Source: JAWKXU01 sp020446465 (GTDB lineage Bacteria > Pseudomonadota > Alphaproteobacteria > Sphingomonadales > Sphingomonadaceae). From it: 64,000 bases of DNA. The stretch spans positions 434,001-498,000 of the forward strand of contig JAWKXU010000001.1 in the NCBI GenBank assembly GCA_041396845.1, in the 5' to 3' direction. The position numbers were made by a program, and so were the translations under genes. Shown here in pieces: positions 1-8,253 of the stretch. The stretch's first letter is position 1; the number at the start of each line of letters is the position of its first letter. The notes below the pieces were generated by a model. That model saw only the letters and a list, made by a program, of their open reading frames with translations, did not search any database and was not told where the DNA came from.

Positions 1-59
1 AAACCCTATCAAAGCCGCACCTGGAAATTCAAATCTTGCGATAATTGAAAGGCTTGCCG

Positions 60-1343
60 ATGCTGAAGCGCGTCGCCCTGTCTGACGTCGAATTGGGCAT
101 GTTCATTCACAAGATGGAGGGAAGCTGGTTCAAACACCCCTTCTGGAAATCCCGTTTCATGCTTGAAGATCCTGACAATCTTGAGCATTTGCGTTCCAGC
201 GACCTCGAAAGCGTGATTATCGACACGTCGAAGGGCAAGGACGTTGCGGCGGTTTCCGGGGGGCGCCCGCCGGACGCCAGCCCTTCGCTGGCGAAACCGG
301 TCGACCTGTCCGCACCTGTGACCAGGGCTGCTGCACTCAGAACCCGGCGCTCGGTCGATCTTGACGCAACCGGCCCTGCGACCATCGCAACAGAACTGAA
401 AGCAGCGGGAGTTGTTGCGGACAGGGCGCAGCGGGCCGTGTCCAAAGCCTTTGCCGATGTGCGCCTTGGCAAAGCTGTCAGCATTCGCAAGGCCGAACCT
501 CTGGTTGAGGAAATCTATGCCTCCGTTCAAAGGAACCCGCACGCATTCGGCGGGCTGATGCGGTGCAAGCTCAACAACGAATTTGTCTATCGGCACGCGC
601 TTTCCGTCAGTGCGTTGATGGTTTCCCTTGCGCGCAAGATGCAGCTTGCCCCCGATGCGGTACGCGAAGCCGGCCTGGCCGGACTTTTCCTCGATATAGG
701 TACTAACCTTCTGCCCAGAGAAGCCGCCGCACCCAATGGCGATTTCAGCGATGCGCCGCCGGGAATATGGCGTCAGCATGTGGGACTGGGGGAAAAGTCC
801 CTGCGGGAATCCGGCAATTTTCCTGAAAGTGTCATTCTGGCCTGTTCGCAGCATCACGAATACATGAACGGCAGCGGGTTTCCCAATGGGCTGAAGGGGG
901 CGGAAATTTCGCTTTTCGCCCGCATGGCGGCAATTTGCGATACCTTTGATTACCTGCTCGTGGGCGACAACAATGCCCCGCCGCTGGACCCTGCACAGGC
1001 CGTTGCCAGGCTGGGGGAGATGGCAGGTGCGTTCGATGCCGATCTGTTGCGGCACTTTATCGAATCGGTTGGCATTTACCCGGTCGGTTCCTTTGTCAGA
1101 TTGCGGAGCGACCGTCTGGCCATGATCGTGGATGAAGACCCTGATGAGGTCGACAAGCCGGTCGTCAGCCCTTTCTACTCCCTGAAAACCAGTGGGCGCA
1201 TCAGGCCAAAGACGATTGCGCTGGCGCGTTGCTATGGCGAAGACGAGATTGTCGGCATTGCGGATCTGGCCGGGCTGGAACTTCCTGAGCCTGAACAGTT
1301 GCGCGAACTGATCTTTCTGCAAACCCACAAGATGAAGAAATGA
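60..1343 (+). CDS. HD-GYP-type protein with degenerate metal site
   Basis: The 427-residue protein has an N-terminal DUF3391-like region (about residues 1-60), a variable linker, and an HD-GYP-like domain from about residue 150. HD-GYP proteins are normally cyclic-di-GMP phosphodiesterases. The later motif is kept (His265-His266-Glu267 followed by NGSGFP, a GFP variant of GYP). The central HD motif is not: the usual HDIGK reads L211-D212-I-G-T, so the metal-binding His and the following Lys are lost. I infer weak or absent hydrolase activity and perhaps a role as a c-di-GMP receptor. The ATG at 60 is chosen over an upstream TTG because GAAAGG lies just before it. The gene precedes rplK but is separated from it by about 200 bp. 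Confidence 0.85.
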   Translation: MLKRVALSDVELGMFIHKMEGSWFKHPFWKSRFMLEDPDNLEHLRSSDLESVIIDTSKGKDVAAVSGGRPPDASPSLAKPVDLSAPVTRAAALRTRRSVDLDATGPATIATELKAAGVVADRAQRAVSKAFADVRLGKAVSIRKAEPLVEEIYASVQRNPHAFGGLMRCKLNNEFVYRHALSVSALMVSLARKMQLAPDAVREAGLAGLFLDIGTNLLPREAAAPNGDFSDAPPGIWRQHVGLGEKSLRESGNFPESVILACSQHHEYMNGSGFPNGLKGAEISLFARMAAICDTFDYLLVGDNNAPPLDPAQAVARLGEMAGAFDADLLRHFIESVGIYPVGSFVRLRSDRLAMIVDEDPDEVDKPVVSPFYSLKTSGRIRPKTIALARCYGEDEIVGIADLAGLELPEPEQLRELIFLQTHKMKK

Positions 1344-1447
1344 TTGCGTGGCCTGCCGTGGTGGCAGACGCGTCGGTATAGTCCGGATCGGCTTGCATTG
1401 CCCCGCGTTCGCGGCTATGCGCGCGCCTTCCGTAGTCTGGACAGGAT

Positions 1448-1481
1448 ACGGGAACCCGTGCGGAAGAGTGGCCATGCCACT
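1448..1481 (+). promoter_or_regulatory. two small hairpins in the rplK leader
   Basis: Two adjacent perfect hairpins lie about 70-100 bases before rplK: ACGGG-aa-CCCGT and AGTGGC-cat-GCCACT. The rplK-rplA mRNA is commonly autoregulated by L1 binding in the leader or at the start of the message. Whether these hairpins take part is a guess from position only. Nothing else is recognisable between 1344 and 1545, and no tRNA is visible. Confidence 0.3.
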
Positions 1482-1545
1482 TGTTTGACCGCTTATCATG
1501 AGGGTGAGCCAACGGTTTCGCCCGACAGTGTGAAAGGAGGCCATC

Positions 1546-1977
1546 GTGGCCAAGAAAATTGACGGCTATATCAAGCTGCAGGTGCCGGCTGGCGTTGCCA
1601 ACCCGTCGCCGCCGATTGGCCCCGCGCTCGGTCAGCGCGGTGTCAACATCATGGAATTCTGCAAGGCGTTCAACGCTGCCACGCAGGATCTTGAAAAGAG
1701 CATGCCGATCCCGACCATCATCACGGTCTATGCGGATCGCAGCTTTACCTTCGTCACCAAGACCCCGCCCGCCAGCTTCCTGCTGAAGCGCGCTGCCAAG
1801 CTGAAATCCGGCTCGAAAGAACCGGGCAAGGTTTCTGCCGGCACGATCAAGCGTTCGCAGTGCGCTGAAATCGCCGAAATGAAGATGGCCGATCTCAACG
1901 CCAACGACATCGATGCGGCAACGAAGATTATCGAAGGCTCCGCCCGCGCGATGGGCCTCGACGTGGTGGAGGGCTGA
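1546..1977 (+). CDS. rplK: 50S ribosomal protein L11
   Basis: The 143-residue protein matches L11 throughout. It carries the N-terminal KLQVPAGVANPSPPIGPALG segment, the FCKAFNAAT helix and the YADRSFTFVTKTPPASFLL stretch. The C-terminal rRNA-binding domain ends in SARAMGLDVVEG. L11 binds the GTPase-associated centre of 23S rRNA and is needed for factor-dependent GTP hydrolysis and for RelA activation. The start is GTG, supported by a very strong AAAGGAGG six bases upstream. rplA follows four bases after the stop, so the two genes are cotranscribed. Confidence 0.98.
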   Translation: MAKKIDGYIKLQVPAGVANPSPPIGPALGQRGVNIMEFCKAFNAATQDLEKSMPIPTIITVYADRSFTFVTKTPPASFLLKRAAKLKSGSKEPGKVSAGTIKRSQCAEIAEMKMADLNANDIDAATKIIEGSARAMGLDVVEG

Positions 1978-1981
1978 CAAC

Positions 1982-2683
1982 ATGGCAAAGCTGACCAAAA
2001 AGCAGAAAGCTCTCGCTGAAAAGCTGGGCGACAACCAGACGCTTTACAACTTCGACGATGCGCTGAAGCTGATGCGCGAACTGTCGAGCGCGAAGTTCGA
2101 TGAAACTGTCGAAATCGCGATGAACCTCGGCGTCGATCCGCGCCACGCAGATCAGATGGTGCGCGGCATGGTGTCGCTGCCGTCAGGCACGGGCAAGGCC
2201 GTGCGCGTTGCCGTTTTCGCCAAGGGCGACAATGTGGACAAGGCATTGGCTGCCGGTGCCGACAAGGTTGGTGCTGAAGACCTGATGGAAGACATGCAGG
2301 CGGGCAACCTCGATTATGACCGCGTGATCGCCACGCCGGACATGATGGGTGTTGTTGGCCGTCTTGGTAAGGTGCTTGGTCCCAAGGGCCTGATGCCGAA
2401 CCCGAAGCTCGGCACAGTGACGCCGAACGTGGAACAGGCCGTGAAGGACGCCAAGGGCGGCCAGGTTGAATTCCGCGTGGAAAAGCAGGGCATCATCCAT
2501 TCCGGCATTGGCAAGCTGTCGTTCTCCGACGATCAGCTCAAGGCGAACTTCGACGCTTTCGTCGATGCGATCGTCAAGGCCAAGCCGAGCGGAGCCAAGG
2601 GCAAGTATGTCCGCAAGGTTACTGTGGCATCCTCCATGGGGCCGGGCCTCAAGATCGATACGGCACAAGTCGCTGGCGCCTGA
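1982..2683 (+). CDS. rplA: 50S ribosomal protein L1
   Basis: The 233-residue protein has the typical L1 features: GVDPRHADQMVRGMVSLP early on, then GLMPNPKLGTVTPNV and the C-terminal KGKYVRKVTVASSMGPG. L1 forms the mobile L1 stalk that helps release deacylated tRNA, and it often represses its own operon. The start is the ATG four bases after the rplK stop; a longer in-frame extension into rplK is not credible. The operon ends here with a strong terminator, so rplJ-rplL must be transcribed separately outside this window. Confidence 0.98.
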   Translation: MAKLTKKQKALAEKLGDNQTLYNFDDALKLMRELSSAKFDETVEIAMNLGVDPRHADQMVRGMVSLPSGTGKAVRVAVFAKGDNVDKALAAGADKVGAEDLMEDMQAGNLDYDRVIATPDMMGVVGRLGKVLGPKGLMPNPKLGTVTPNVEQAVKDAKGGQVEFRVEKQGIIHSGIGKLSFSDDQLKANFDAFVDAIVKAKPSGAKGKYVRKVTVASSMGPGLKIDTAQVAGA

Positions 2684-2776
2684 CGCCTGAAGCGATTCCG
2701 AGCCAGGTGGAATCACTTGGCGAACAGGAAGTCTCGATCAAACAATAAGTCAGAACGTTCAAATCTGAACAATCAG

Positions 2777-2806
2777 GCCGGGAGGGGAAACCTTCCCGGC
2801 TTTTTT
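2777..2806 (+). terminator. rho-independent terminator of rplK-rplA
   Basis: A 10-bp stem (GCCGGGAGGG with CCTTCCCGGC, one G-U pair) with a short GAAA loop is followed directly by six T residues. It lies about 95 bases after the rplA stop. Confidence 0.93.
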
Positions 2807-3031
2807 GTGGGCTGCGGAAATTTGAATCTCCGCTACGTTTTCCGCCCCGGCGCTGCGCCTTTTCCGCGATGTCGCCTTTGTACAGTTGCATGGATGCAAC
2901 AATTTGAATCGTTTTGATTTTTTAATGGCCTGCCGGTTGCGTCGCTGGCGGAGGCTTGCTAGCCGGCAAGCGGGAGTTGGGTATCGATATAAACAATAAG
3001 ATATTCAATTTATTATTATTTTGAGGGTAAT
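2807..3031. other. intergenic leader before the outer-membrane protein gene
   Basis: There is no gene here. The stretch has a small hairpin, GCTTGC-tagccg-GCAAGC, at 2954-2971, then an AT-rich segment and the ribosome-binding site GAGGG at 3023-3027. It presumably carries the promoter of the downstream barrel gene, but I could not identify convincing -35 and -10 boxes. Confidence 0.5.
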
Positions 3032-3592
3032 ATGAAAAATTCCAAGATGTTCGCACTTGCAGCCGCTGCTGCGCTCGTTTCTCCCGCTGTGGCGCATGCC
3101 CAGGCTTATGTGCAGGTCGAAGGCGGTCTCGACAGCGTTTCGGTTGCTGGTGATTCCGACGAAGGCGTCAGCTACGGTGCGGCTATCGGTTACGATTTCC
3201 CGATTGGCGAAACCCTGTTCGTTGGCATCGAAGGCAGCATCGATGACAGCTCGACCAAGGAATGTGCATCGGACGTTCTTGTTCTGGGCGACAAGGCTTG
3301 CATCAAAACTGGCCGCGATCTGGCAGCTACAGTCCATGTTGGCGCAAAGCTTGCTGAAATGACCAAGTTCTATGTCCTGGCTGGCTATACCAATGCCCGG
3401 ATCCGTGCGACCTATGACGATGGCGTGACCAAGGGTTCTGTTGGTGAAAACGGCGACGGTTTCCGTCTCGGCGCTGGCCTGAAGCAGAACTTCGGTGAAC
3501 GCTTCTTCGGCAAGGTCGAATATCGCTATTCGAACTATGAATCCGATTTCAGCCGCCACAACGGGCTGGTTGCGATTGGCATGGAATTCTAA
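3032..3592 (+). CDS. small outer-membrane beta-barrel protein
   Basis: The 186-residue precursor has a signal peptide (KNSKMFALAAAAALVSPAVA, cut around AHA-QA). The mature part is rich in alternating aromatic and polar strands (for example KVEYRYSNYES) and ends in Phe, as outer-membrane barrel proteins do. It resembles the OmpA-like or Opa-like eight-stranded barrel family (OMP_b-brl). Two cysteines about 15 residues apart (KECASDV and DKACIKT) may form a loop disulfide. The gene stands alone, with a GAGGG ribosome-binding site and its own terminator. Its exact role, adhesin-like or structural, cannot be told. Confidence 0.8.
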   Translation: MKNSKMFALAAAAALVSPAVAHAQAYVQVEGGLDSVSVAGDSDEGVSYGAAIGYDFPIGETLFVGIEGSIDDSSTKECASDVLVLGDKACIKTGRDLAATVHVGAKLAEMTKFYVLAGYTNARIRATYDDGVTKGSVGENGDGFRLGAGLKQNFGERFFGKVEYRYSNYESDFSRHNGLVAIGMEF

Positions 3593-3616
3593 GTTCGCGT
3601 CATAGCGACAAACAGG

Positions 3617-3650
3617 CGGGGGGGAGCCAGCGGCTTGCCCCCGTTTTATT
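3617..3650 (+). terminator. terminator after the outer-membrane protein gene
   Basis: A 12-bp stem with one mismatch (CGGGGGGGAGCC with GGCTTGCCCCCG) and a three-base loop is followed by TTTTATTT. Confidence 0.85.
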
Positions 3651-3670
3651 TCAGCTGTCCCGAATATTAT

Positions 3671-3775
3671 AACGTTTCGTAAAAAGGTTGAATCGCCAGA
3701 AACGCTAAAGTCTTTTGATTTTCCGCATTTCCTGACCGAAAATGTCTATCAGCTTTTTCTCGAAATGCTTCAGGC
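3671..3775 (-). repeat. palindromic dispersed intergenic repeat, copy 1
   Basis: About 105 bp between the barrel gene and the 3' end of the cinA-like gene. Read on the minus strand it matches 37692-37775 with roughly 10 mismatches in 84 positions (counted by eye). The shared cores include GCATTTCCTG and CTTTTTCTCGAAATGCTT. The ends are imperfect inverted repeats of each other (TTTCGTAAAAAGGTTGA on the left, TCAGCTTTTTCTCGAAA on the right). It contains no reading frame and looks like a MITE-type or REP-type element. Confidence 0.75.
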
Positions 3776-3783
3776 CACGCCGC

Positions 3784-4560
3784 CTATATACCGCCGGGGG
3801 TGAAATCCCATCCGGCAGACCCCAGCGCATCGCACAGCGTATCAACGCAACTTTGCAATTCATGCGGGTCGGTTGAACGCACGACGAAGTTTGCGCCGAC
3901 CCGGCCATCCCTGAAAAAGGGGTAGCTGCCAATCTGGCATTGTTCGTGCGCGTGTTCTGTTTCGCGCAGGATGTCCGCAACTTCGCTCTCCGCGACCCAG
4001 CACCCGATCGTTTCCGTTTCAAGCGGGGCGCCACCTTGCAGTGTGCCGGTCAGCCCGTCGAGCATTCCCGCCGTAATATGCGGCACGCCCGCCATCAGGA
4101 ACAGATTACCAAGGCGAATGCCCGGTGCGCCGGAATAGCGATTGGGGATAAGCTCGGCGCCTTCGGGCACGCGAGCCATACGCAGGCGCCCTTCGTTGAT
4201 GCCGCCGCGCGTTGCGTAGTATTCTTCGAGAACGGCCCGCGCTTCGGGGTGAATGATGACAGACAGGCCCATAGCCTCTGCCACGGCATCAACCGTGATG
4301 TCATCGTGGGTCGGCCCGATGCCGCCAGTCGTAAAGACGTAATCGTATGTTGCGCGCAGTGCGTTCAGCGCATTGCCAATCGCCTCCATGTCGTCAGCGA
4401 CCACGCGCACTTCGGTCAGGCGGATGCCCTGGACCTGTAACCAACTGGCGATCTGGGCGATATTCTTGTCGTGGGTGCGGCCAGAAAGAATCTCATCGCC
4501 AATGACGATCAGCCCGGCTTTCCAGATTCGTCCCGTATCGGTTGAGTTTGGCGCGTTCAT
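3784..4560 (-). CDS. CinA/MoaB-like molybdopterin-binding domain protein
   Basis: The 258-residue protein has the MoCF-biosynthesis fold seen in the N-terminal half of CinA (competence/damage-inducible protein). The motifs GLIVIGDEILSGRTHDKN and FTTGGIGPTHDDIT are intact. The C-terminal CinA deamidase domain is absent, as is usual for this shorter alphaproteobacterial form. Short CinA-like proteins have been linked to nucleotide or NMN metabolism or to molybdopterin binding, and the substrate here cannot be fixed. The start lies 11 bases after the monooxygenase stop, so the two genes probably share a transcript. Confidence 0.88.
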   Translation of the reverse strand: MNAPNSTDTGRIWKAGLIVIGDEILSGRTHDKNIAQIASWLQVQGIRLTEVRVVADDMEAIGNALNALRATYDYVFTTGGIGPTHDDITVDAVAEAMGLSVIIHPEARAVLEEYYATRGGINEGRLRMARVPEGAELIPNRYSGAPGIRLGNLFLMAGVPHITAGMLDGLTGTLQGGAPLETETIGCWVAESEVADILRETEHAHEQCQIGSYPFFRDGRVGANFVVRSTDPHELQSCVDTLCDALGSAGWDFTPGGI

Positions 4561-4571
4561 GCGGCGATGCG

Positions 4572-6089
4572 TTAGGACAATTCGCGCGCCTTATCCACCG
4601 CGATTTGTGCTGCGACAGGATCGGGGCTGGTAAAGGACAGGATGCCGTCATCCACCGGGTGCGTGCGATAAAACCGCAAGTCCTGCGCATAGTCCTGATT
4701 CAGGCGCCAGACGATGTCGGTTGCGCTCTTGGGCAGGAATGCGCGGGCACGTTCGATATAACCGGCAGACAGGTGATAGACGTCTTCTTCGATTAGACTG
4801 TGGTTTTCGGGGAGGACAGGGCGCGCGATGCTTGCGTCTTTTGCCGTCATCGTGTTCAGCACGTCGCAGATAAAGCGTGCTGTCAGTTCAGCGCGCAATG
4901 TCCATGTCGCGCTAAGATAGCCAAATCCGACTGCCAGATTGGGAATGTTGGAGAACATCGCAGCGCGATAGAAGAAGTGTTTGCGCCAGCTTACCCGTTT
5001 GCCATCCACGCTGACGGCGATTTTTCCGCCCAGCGCCAGTTTGAGGCCGGTCGCCGTCACAACCACGTCTGCGTCGATATGCTGGCCATCGGCAAGGTTC
5101 ACACCGCTTGCATCGAAACGGTCGATCGTCCCGGTCACGATGGACGCCTTGCCTTCGCGGATCGCTGCGAAAAGGTCACCATCGGGGACAAGGCACAGGC
5201 GTTGTTCCCACGGGCCATAGGGCGGGCTCCAGTCGCGCGGGTCATAAGCTGGTCCCAGTTCCTTGCGTGCGGCACGCTGCAACAGCTTTCCCATCAACCG
5301 GGGCCATTTGCGGCAGGCCTTGTATTGCCATTGCTGGATAAGGATGTGGCGTTTGCGATTTATCTTATGGGCAAGGGGCGCGGGCAATATGGCGCGGAGC
5401 CATTTTGCTGTGCGATCCGTGGCCGGTTGTGCCCCCATCCAAGTCGGCGTGCGCTGGAGCATGGTGACATGCGCCGCACTGCGGGCCATCGCCGGAATAA
5501 GAGTAACGGCAGTCGCGCCTGATCCCACCACCAGCACACGCTTGCCAGAGTAGTCCAGATCATCCGGCCAGAACTGGGGGTTGACGATGGTGCCTGAAAA
5601 TTGGTCGAGGTCTTGCAACTTCGCATTGTGCGCCGCGTCGTGATCGTAATACCCGGCGGCAAGATAAAGGAAACGCGCAGAGGTGGTGCATGTCTGGCCT
5701 GCCGCATCTTCCATTGTCACATGCCAGAGCGCCTCGGCCTCACGAAAGTCTGCGGCCAGTACATTGGTATCGAACCGGATGTCAGGTGTTATCGCGTATT
5801 TATCGGCCACATGGTCGAGGTAATCGAGGATCGTCTGGCCGTCCGCGATGACACGGTCATTTGTCCACGGTTCGAAGGAATATCCGAAGGTGTGCATGTC
5901 GCTGTCCGATCGGATTCCCGGATAGCGGAACAGATCCCAGGTGCCGCCGATACGGCTGCGGCGCTCAACCAGCGTAACCTTGATGTCTGGGCATTTCATG
6001 CGCGTGTAAGCGGCCATGGCAATGCCGGAAATGCCGGCCCCAACGATCAACAGATCGCAGTCTGGTATGATGGGGGAGGCATTTTTCAT
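4572..6089 (-). CDS. flavin-dependent monooxygenase, EtaA/Baeyer-Villiger type
   Basis: The 505-residue protein has two Rossmann nucleotide motifs: FAD-binding GAGISG at residues 17-22 and NADPH-binding GSGATA at 189-194. Between them lies the Baeyer-Villiger fingerprint region, F164-S-G166-TIV-N170-PQF-W174-P. The family consensus has His where this protein has Asn170. Overall it resembles the EtaA/MymA group, which oxidises ketones, thioamides or sulfides with NADPH and oxygen. The physiological substrate is unknown. The gene is divergent from a TonB receptor with only 56 bases between the starts, so the two may be co-regulated. Confidence 0.88.
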   Translation of the reverse strand: MKNASPIIPDCDLLIVGAGISGIAMAAYTRMKCPDIKVTLVERRSRIGGTWDLFRYPGIRSDSDMHTFGYSFEPWTNDRVIADGQTILDYLDHVADKYAITPDIRFDTNVLAADFREAEALWHVTMEDAAGQTCTTSARFLYLAAGYYDHDAAHNAKLQDLDQFSGTIVNPQFWPDDLDYSGKRVLVVGSGATAVTLIPAMARSAAHVTMLQRTPTWMGAQPATDRTAKWLRAILPAPLAHKINRKRHILIQQWQYKACRKWPRLMGKLLQRAARKELGPAYDPRDWSPPYGPWEQRLCLVPDGDLFAAIREGKASIVTGTIDRFDASGVNLADGQHIDADVVVTATGLKLALGGKIAVSVDGKRVSWRKHFFYRAAMFSNIPNLAVGFGYLSATWTLRAELTARFICDVLNTMTAKDASIARPVLPENHSLIEEDVYHLSAGYIERARAFLPKSATDIVWRLNQDYAQDLRFYRTHPVDDGILSFTSPDPVAAQIAVDKARELS

Positions 6090-6145
6090 AGCCGGGGAGT
6101 AAAACCCTTTCGCGATTGCGCCAAGGTAATGTTAGGGGCGCGCCC

Positions 6146-8176
6146 ATGATGGTACGATTCATATTGAAATCAAGCGCTGCCGCGCTCGCTCTCATTCCAG
6201 TCAGCGCATGGGCAGACGATGGGTCTGGCAATCCGACTTATGGAGCGCGTGAGATTATCGTGACCGGCCATGGGCTTGCCCAGATGCCAGCGACCCCGGC
6301 TTATGATGTCACGACGATGGAGCGGGAAGAGATCGTCTCATCGGCGTCGGGCCGGATTGAAGATGTGCTTGGCAATGTTGCCGGGTTTCAGCAGTTCCGC
6401 CGATCGGACAGCCGTTCGTCCAACCCTTCTGCCCAGGGCGCTACGCTCCGTGCCATTGGTGGAAATGCGACAAGCCGCGCGCTGGTCCTGCTTGATGGCG
6501 TGCCAATGGCGGACCCGTTCTTCGGGTATATTCCTTTCAGCGCGCTGGTGCCCGATCAGCTGGAGCGTGTTCGCGTCACGCGCGGCGGGGGCGCGGGTGC
6601 ATTTGGTGCAGGGGCCATTGCCGGGACAATTGAACTGGAAAGCGCGACTGCGGAAACCATCGGCCTTGTGAATGGCACGTTTCTGGTGAACGACCGCGGT
6701 GAAACCGAAGCGAGCGCATCGCTCGCGCCGCAGGTCGGACAGGGCTTTGCAGTCGTCAGTGGCCGATGGGATCGGGGCGAAGGGTTTTACACGACACCAC
6801 GCGATCAGCGCGTCCCTGCCACGTCGCGCGCAGGCTATGAAAGCTGGTCTGTATCGGGACGGCTGGTCCAGCCAATTGGCGATACGGTTGAATTGCAGGC
6901 GCGTGCGCTGACATGGGACGATAACCGGACGCTGCGTTTTGATGGGGCGGACAGTTCCAGCAAGGGAACCGATGCCAGCATTCGCCTGGTCGGGCGAGGA
7001 GAATGGCAGTTTGACGTTTTGGGTTACGCGCAATGGCGTAATTTTACCAATGTGGTGATAAGCTCCACGCGTTTCGTCCCTGTTCTCGATCAGCGCGACA
7101 CGCCCTCGACAGGGTTCGGCGGCAAGGTGGAGATCCGCCCGCCGGTTGGCGAAGGGCATGTTCTGCGGCTCGGGGCGGACTTGCGCCGTTCTCACGGCAA
7201 TCTGGACGAAGTGGCGATCAGCGCTTTTTCCGGAAACCCCACGGCATTTCGAAGGGCAGGTGGCACCAACACTGATCTGGGCTTTTTCGCAGAGCATGAC
7301 TGGTCTGTCGGTCCTGCCGTCATTACTGTCGGGGGCAGGCTTGACCGCTGGACCATTCGCAGCGGTTATTACCGCGAAGTCGATAACGATGGCGTCCTGC
7401 AGGTGGACAACCAGTTTGCAAACAGGTCGGGCTGGGAACCGTCCTTTCGTGGCGGTGCGACTGTCGAAGTTGCCAAGGGGCTGCGGATGCGGGCCACGGC
7501 CTATCGCGGACTGCGCCTTCCCACACTCAACGAACTCTACCGGCCCTTCGTGGTTTTTCCGGTTGTAACGCAGGCTAACGCAGAACTCGATATTGAAAAA
7601 TTGCGGGGGTTTGAAGCCGGGCTGGACTGGACGCATGGTGACAGTCTTGCCGTTTCGCTGACGGCCTTTGACAACAAGGTGAAAGGCGCGATTGCCAATG
7701 TCACGCTGGAGCAGAACTTGCGTCAGCGGCGCAATGTCGGGTCGATCAAGGCCAGGGGGCTGGAACTTGGCCTGTCGGCAAAACTGCGGACTGTGTCGCT
7801 GTCGACATCGCTGACTTGGGTCGATGCCGAAGTGCGCGATAACGGCGCTGCCAGTGCTCTTGATGGTATGCGGCCATCCCAGACGCCGCGCTGGATGGCC
7901 AGCGGCACCCTGGCATGGAAACCGCAGGACGGCTGGGAACTTTCCGCGACGTTGCGGCATACCGGGATGCAGTTTGAAGATGACATGGAAACGGATCGCC
8001 TGCCGGCTGCCACCACGCTGGACCTGTTTGCGCGCCTTCCGCTGATGGAGGGGGTTTCCTTCATCACCAGAGCCGAAAACCTGTTCAACGAAACGATCGT
8101 CACACGCAATCAGGGCGGCTCGATGGATCTTGGTGTTCCACGCACTGTCTGGGCTGGTCTGCACGCACAGTTCTGA
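6146..8176 (+). CDS. TonB-dependent outer-membrane receptor
   Basis: The 676-residue receptor has a signal peptide (ending near SAWA-DDG), a TonB-box-like stretch EIIVTG, a plug domain with GNATSRALVLLDGVPMADPFFG and LERVRVTRGGGAGAFGAGAIAG, and a C-terminal barrel ending WAGLHAQF. The size fits the compact BtuB/iron-complex class that imports cobalamin, heme or siderophores using the TonB-ExbBD energy system. The substrate cannot be assigned. The start ATG at 6146 has AGGGG eight bases before it; a second ATG follows immediately. An upstream in-frame TTG lacks a ribosome-binding site. Confidence 0.92.
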   Translation: MMVRFILKSSAAALALIPVSAWADDGSGNPTYGAREIIVTGHGLAQMPATPAYDVTTMEREEIVSSASGRIEDVLGNVAGFQQFRRSDSRSSNPSAQGATLRAIGGNATSRALVLLDGVPMADPFFGYIPFSALVPDQLERVRVTRGGGAGAFGAGAIAGTIELESATAETIGLVNGTFLVNDRGETEASASLAPQVGQGFAVVSGRWDRGEGFYTTPRDQRVPATSRAGYESWSVSGRLVQPIGDTVELQARALTWDDNRTLRFDGADSSSKGTDASIRLVGRGEWQFDVLGYAQWRNFTNVVISSTRFVPVLDQRDTPSTGFGGKVEIRPPVGEGHVLRLGADLRRSHGNLDEVAISAFSGNPTAFRRAGGTNTDLGFFAEHDWSVGPAVITVGGRLDRWTIRSGYYREVDNDGVLQVDNQFANRSGWEPSFRGGATVEVAKGLRMRATAYRGLRLPTLNELYRPFVVFPVVTQANAELDIEKLRGFEAGLDWTHGDSLAVSLTAFDNKVKGAIANVTLEQNLRQRRNVGSIKARGLELGLSAKLRTVSLSTSLTWVDAEVRDNGAASALDGMRPSQTPRWMASGTLAWKPQDGWELSATLRHTGMQFEDDMETDRLPAATTLDLFARLPLMEGVSFITRAENLFNETIVTRNQGGSMDLGVPRTVWAGLHAQF

Positions 8177-8229
8177 GCCGGACTGGTTAACGATTTCAGA
8201 GGTGAAATTGCCGGGTCGCGCGGTAAGTT

Positions 8230-8253
8230 ACAGGGGGGAAACTGCCCCTGTTT
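8230..8253 (+). terminator. possible terminator after the TonB receptor gene
   Basis: A 7-bp perfect stem ACAGGGG / CCCCTGT with an eight-base loop is followed by only three Ts, so it is a weak candidate. Confidence 0.4.

Noticed and set aside
1344..1545. A possible tRNA gene or separate small gene between the HD-GYP gene and rplK
   Set aside because: No cloverleaf could be folded by eye, and the short frame here has Arg-rich content without a start signal.
9..1553. A 514-codon minus-strand frame opposite the HD-GYP gene
   Set aside because: The plus-strand frame has recognisable domain motifs and a ribosome-binding site; the minus-strand product has none. It is a GC-rich shadow frame.
6338..8164. 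A 608-codon minus-strand frame opposite the TonB receptor gene
   Set aside because: The plus-strand product has signal peptide, plug and barrel features; the antisense frame does not resemble any protein.
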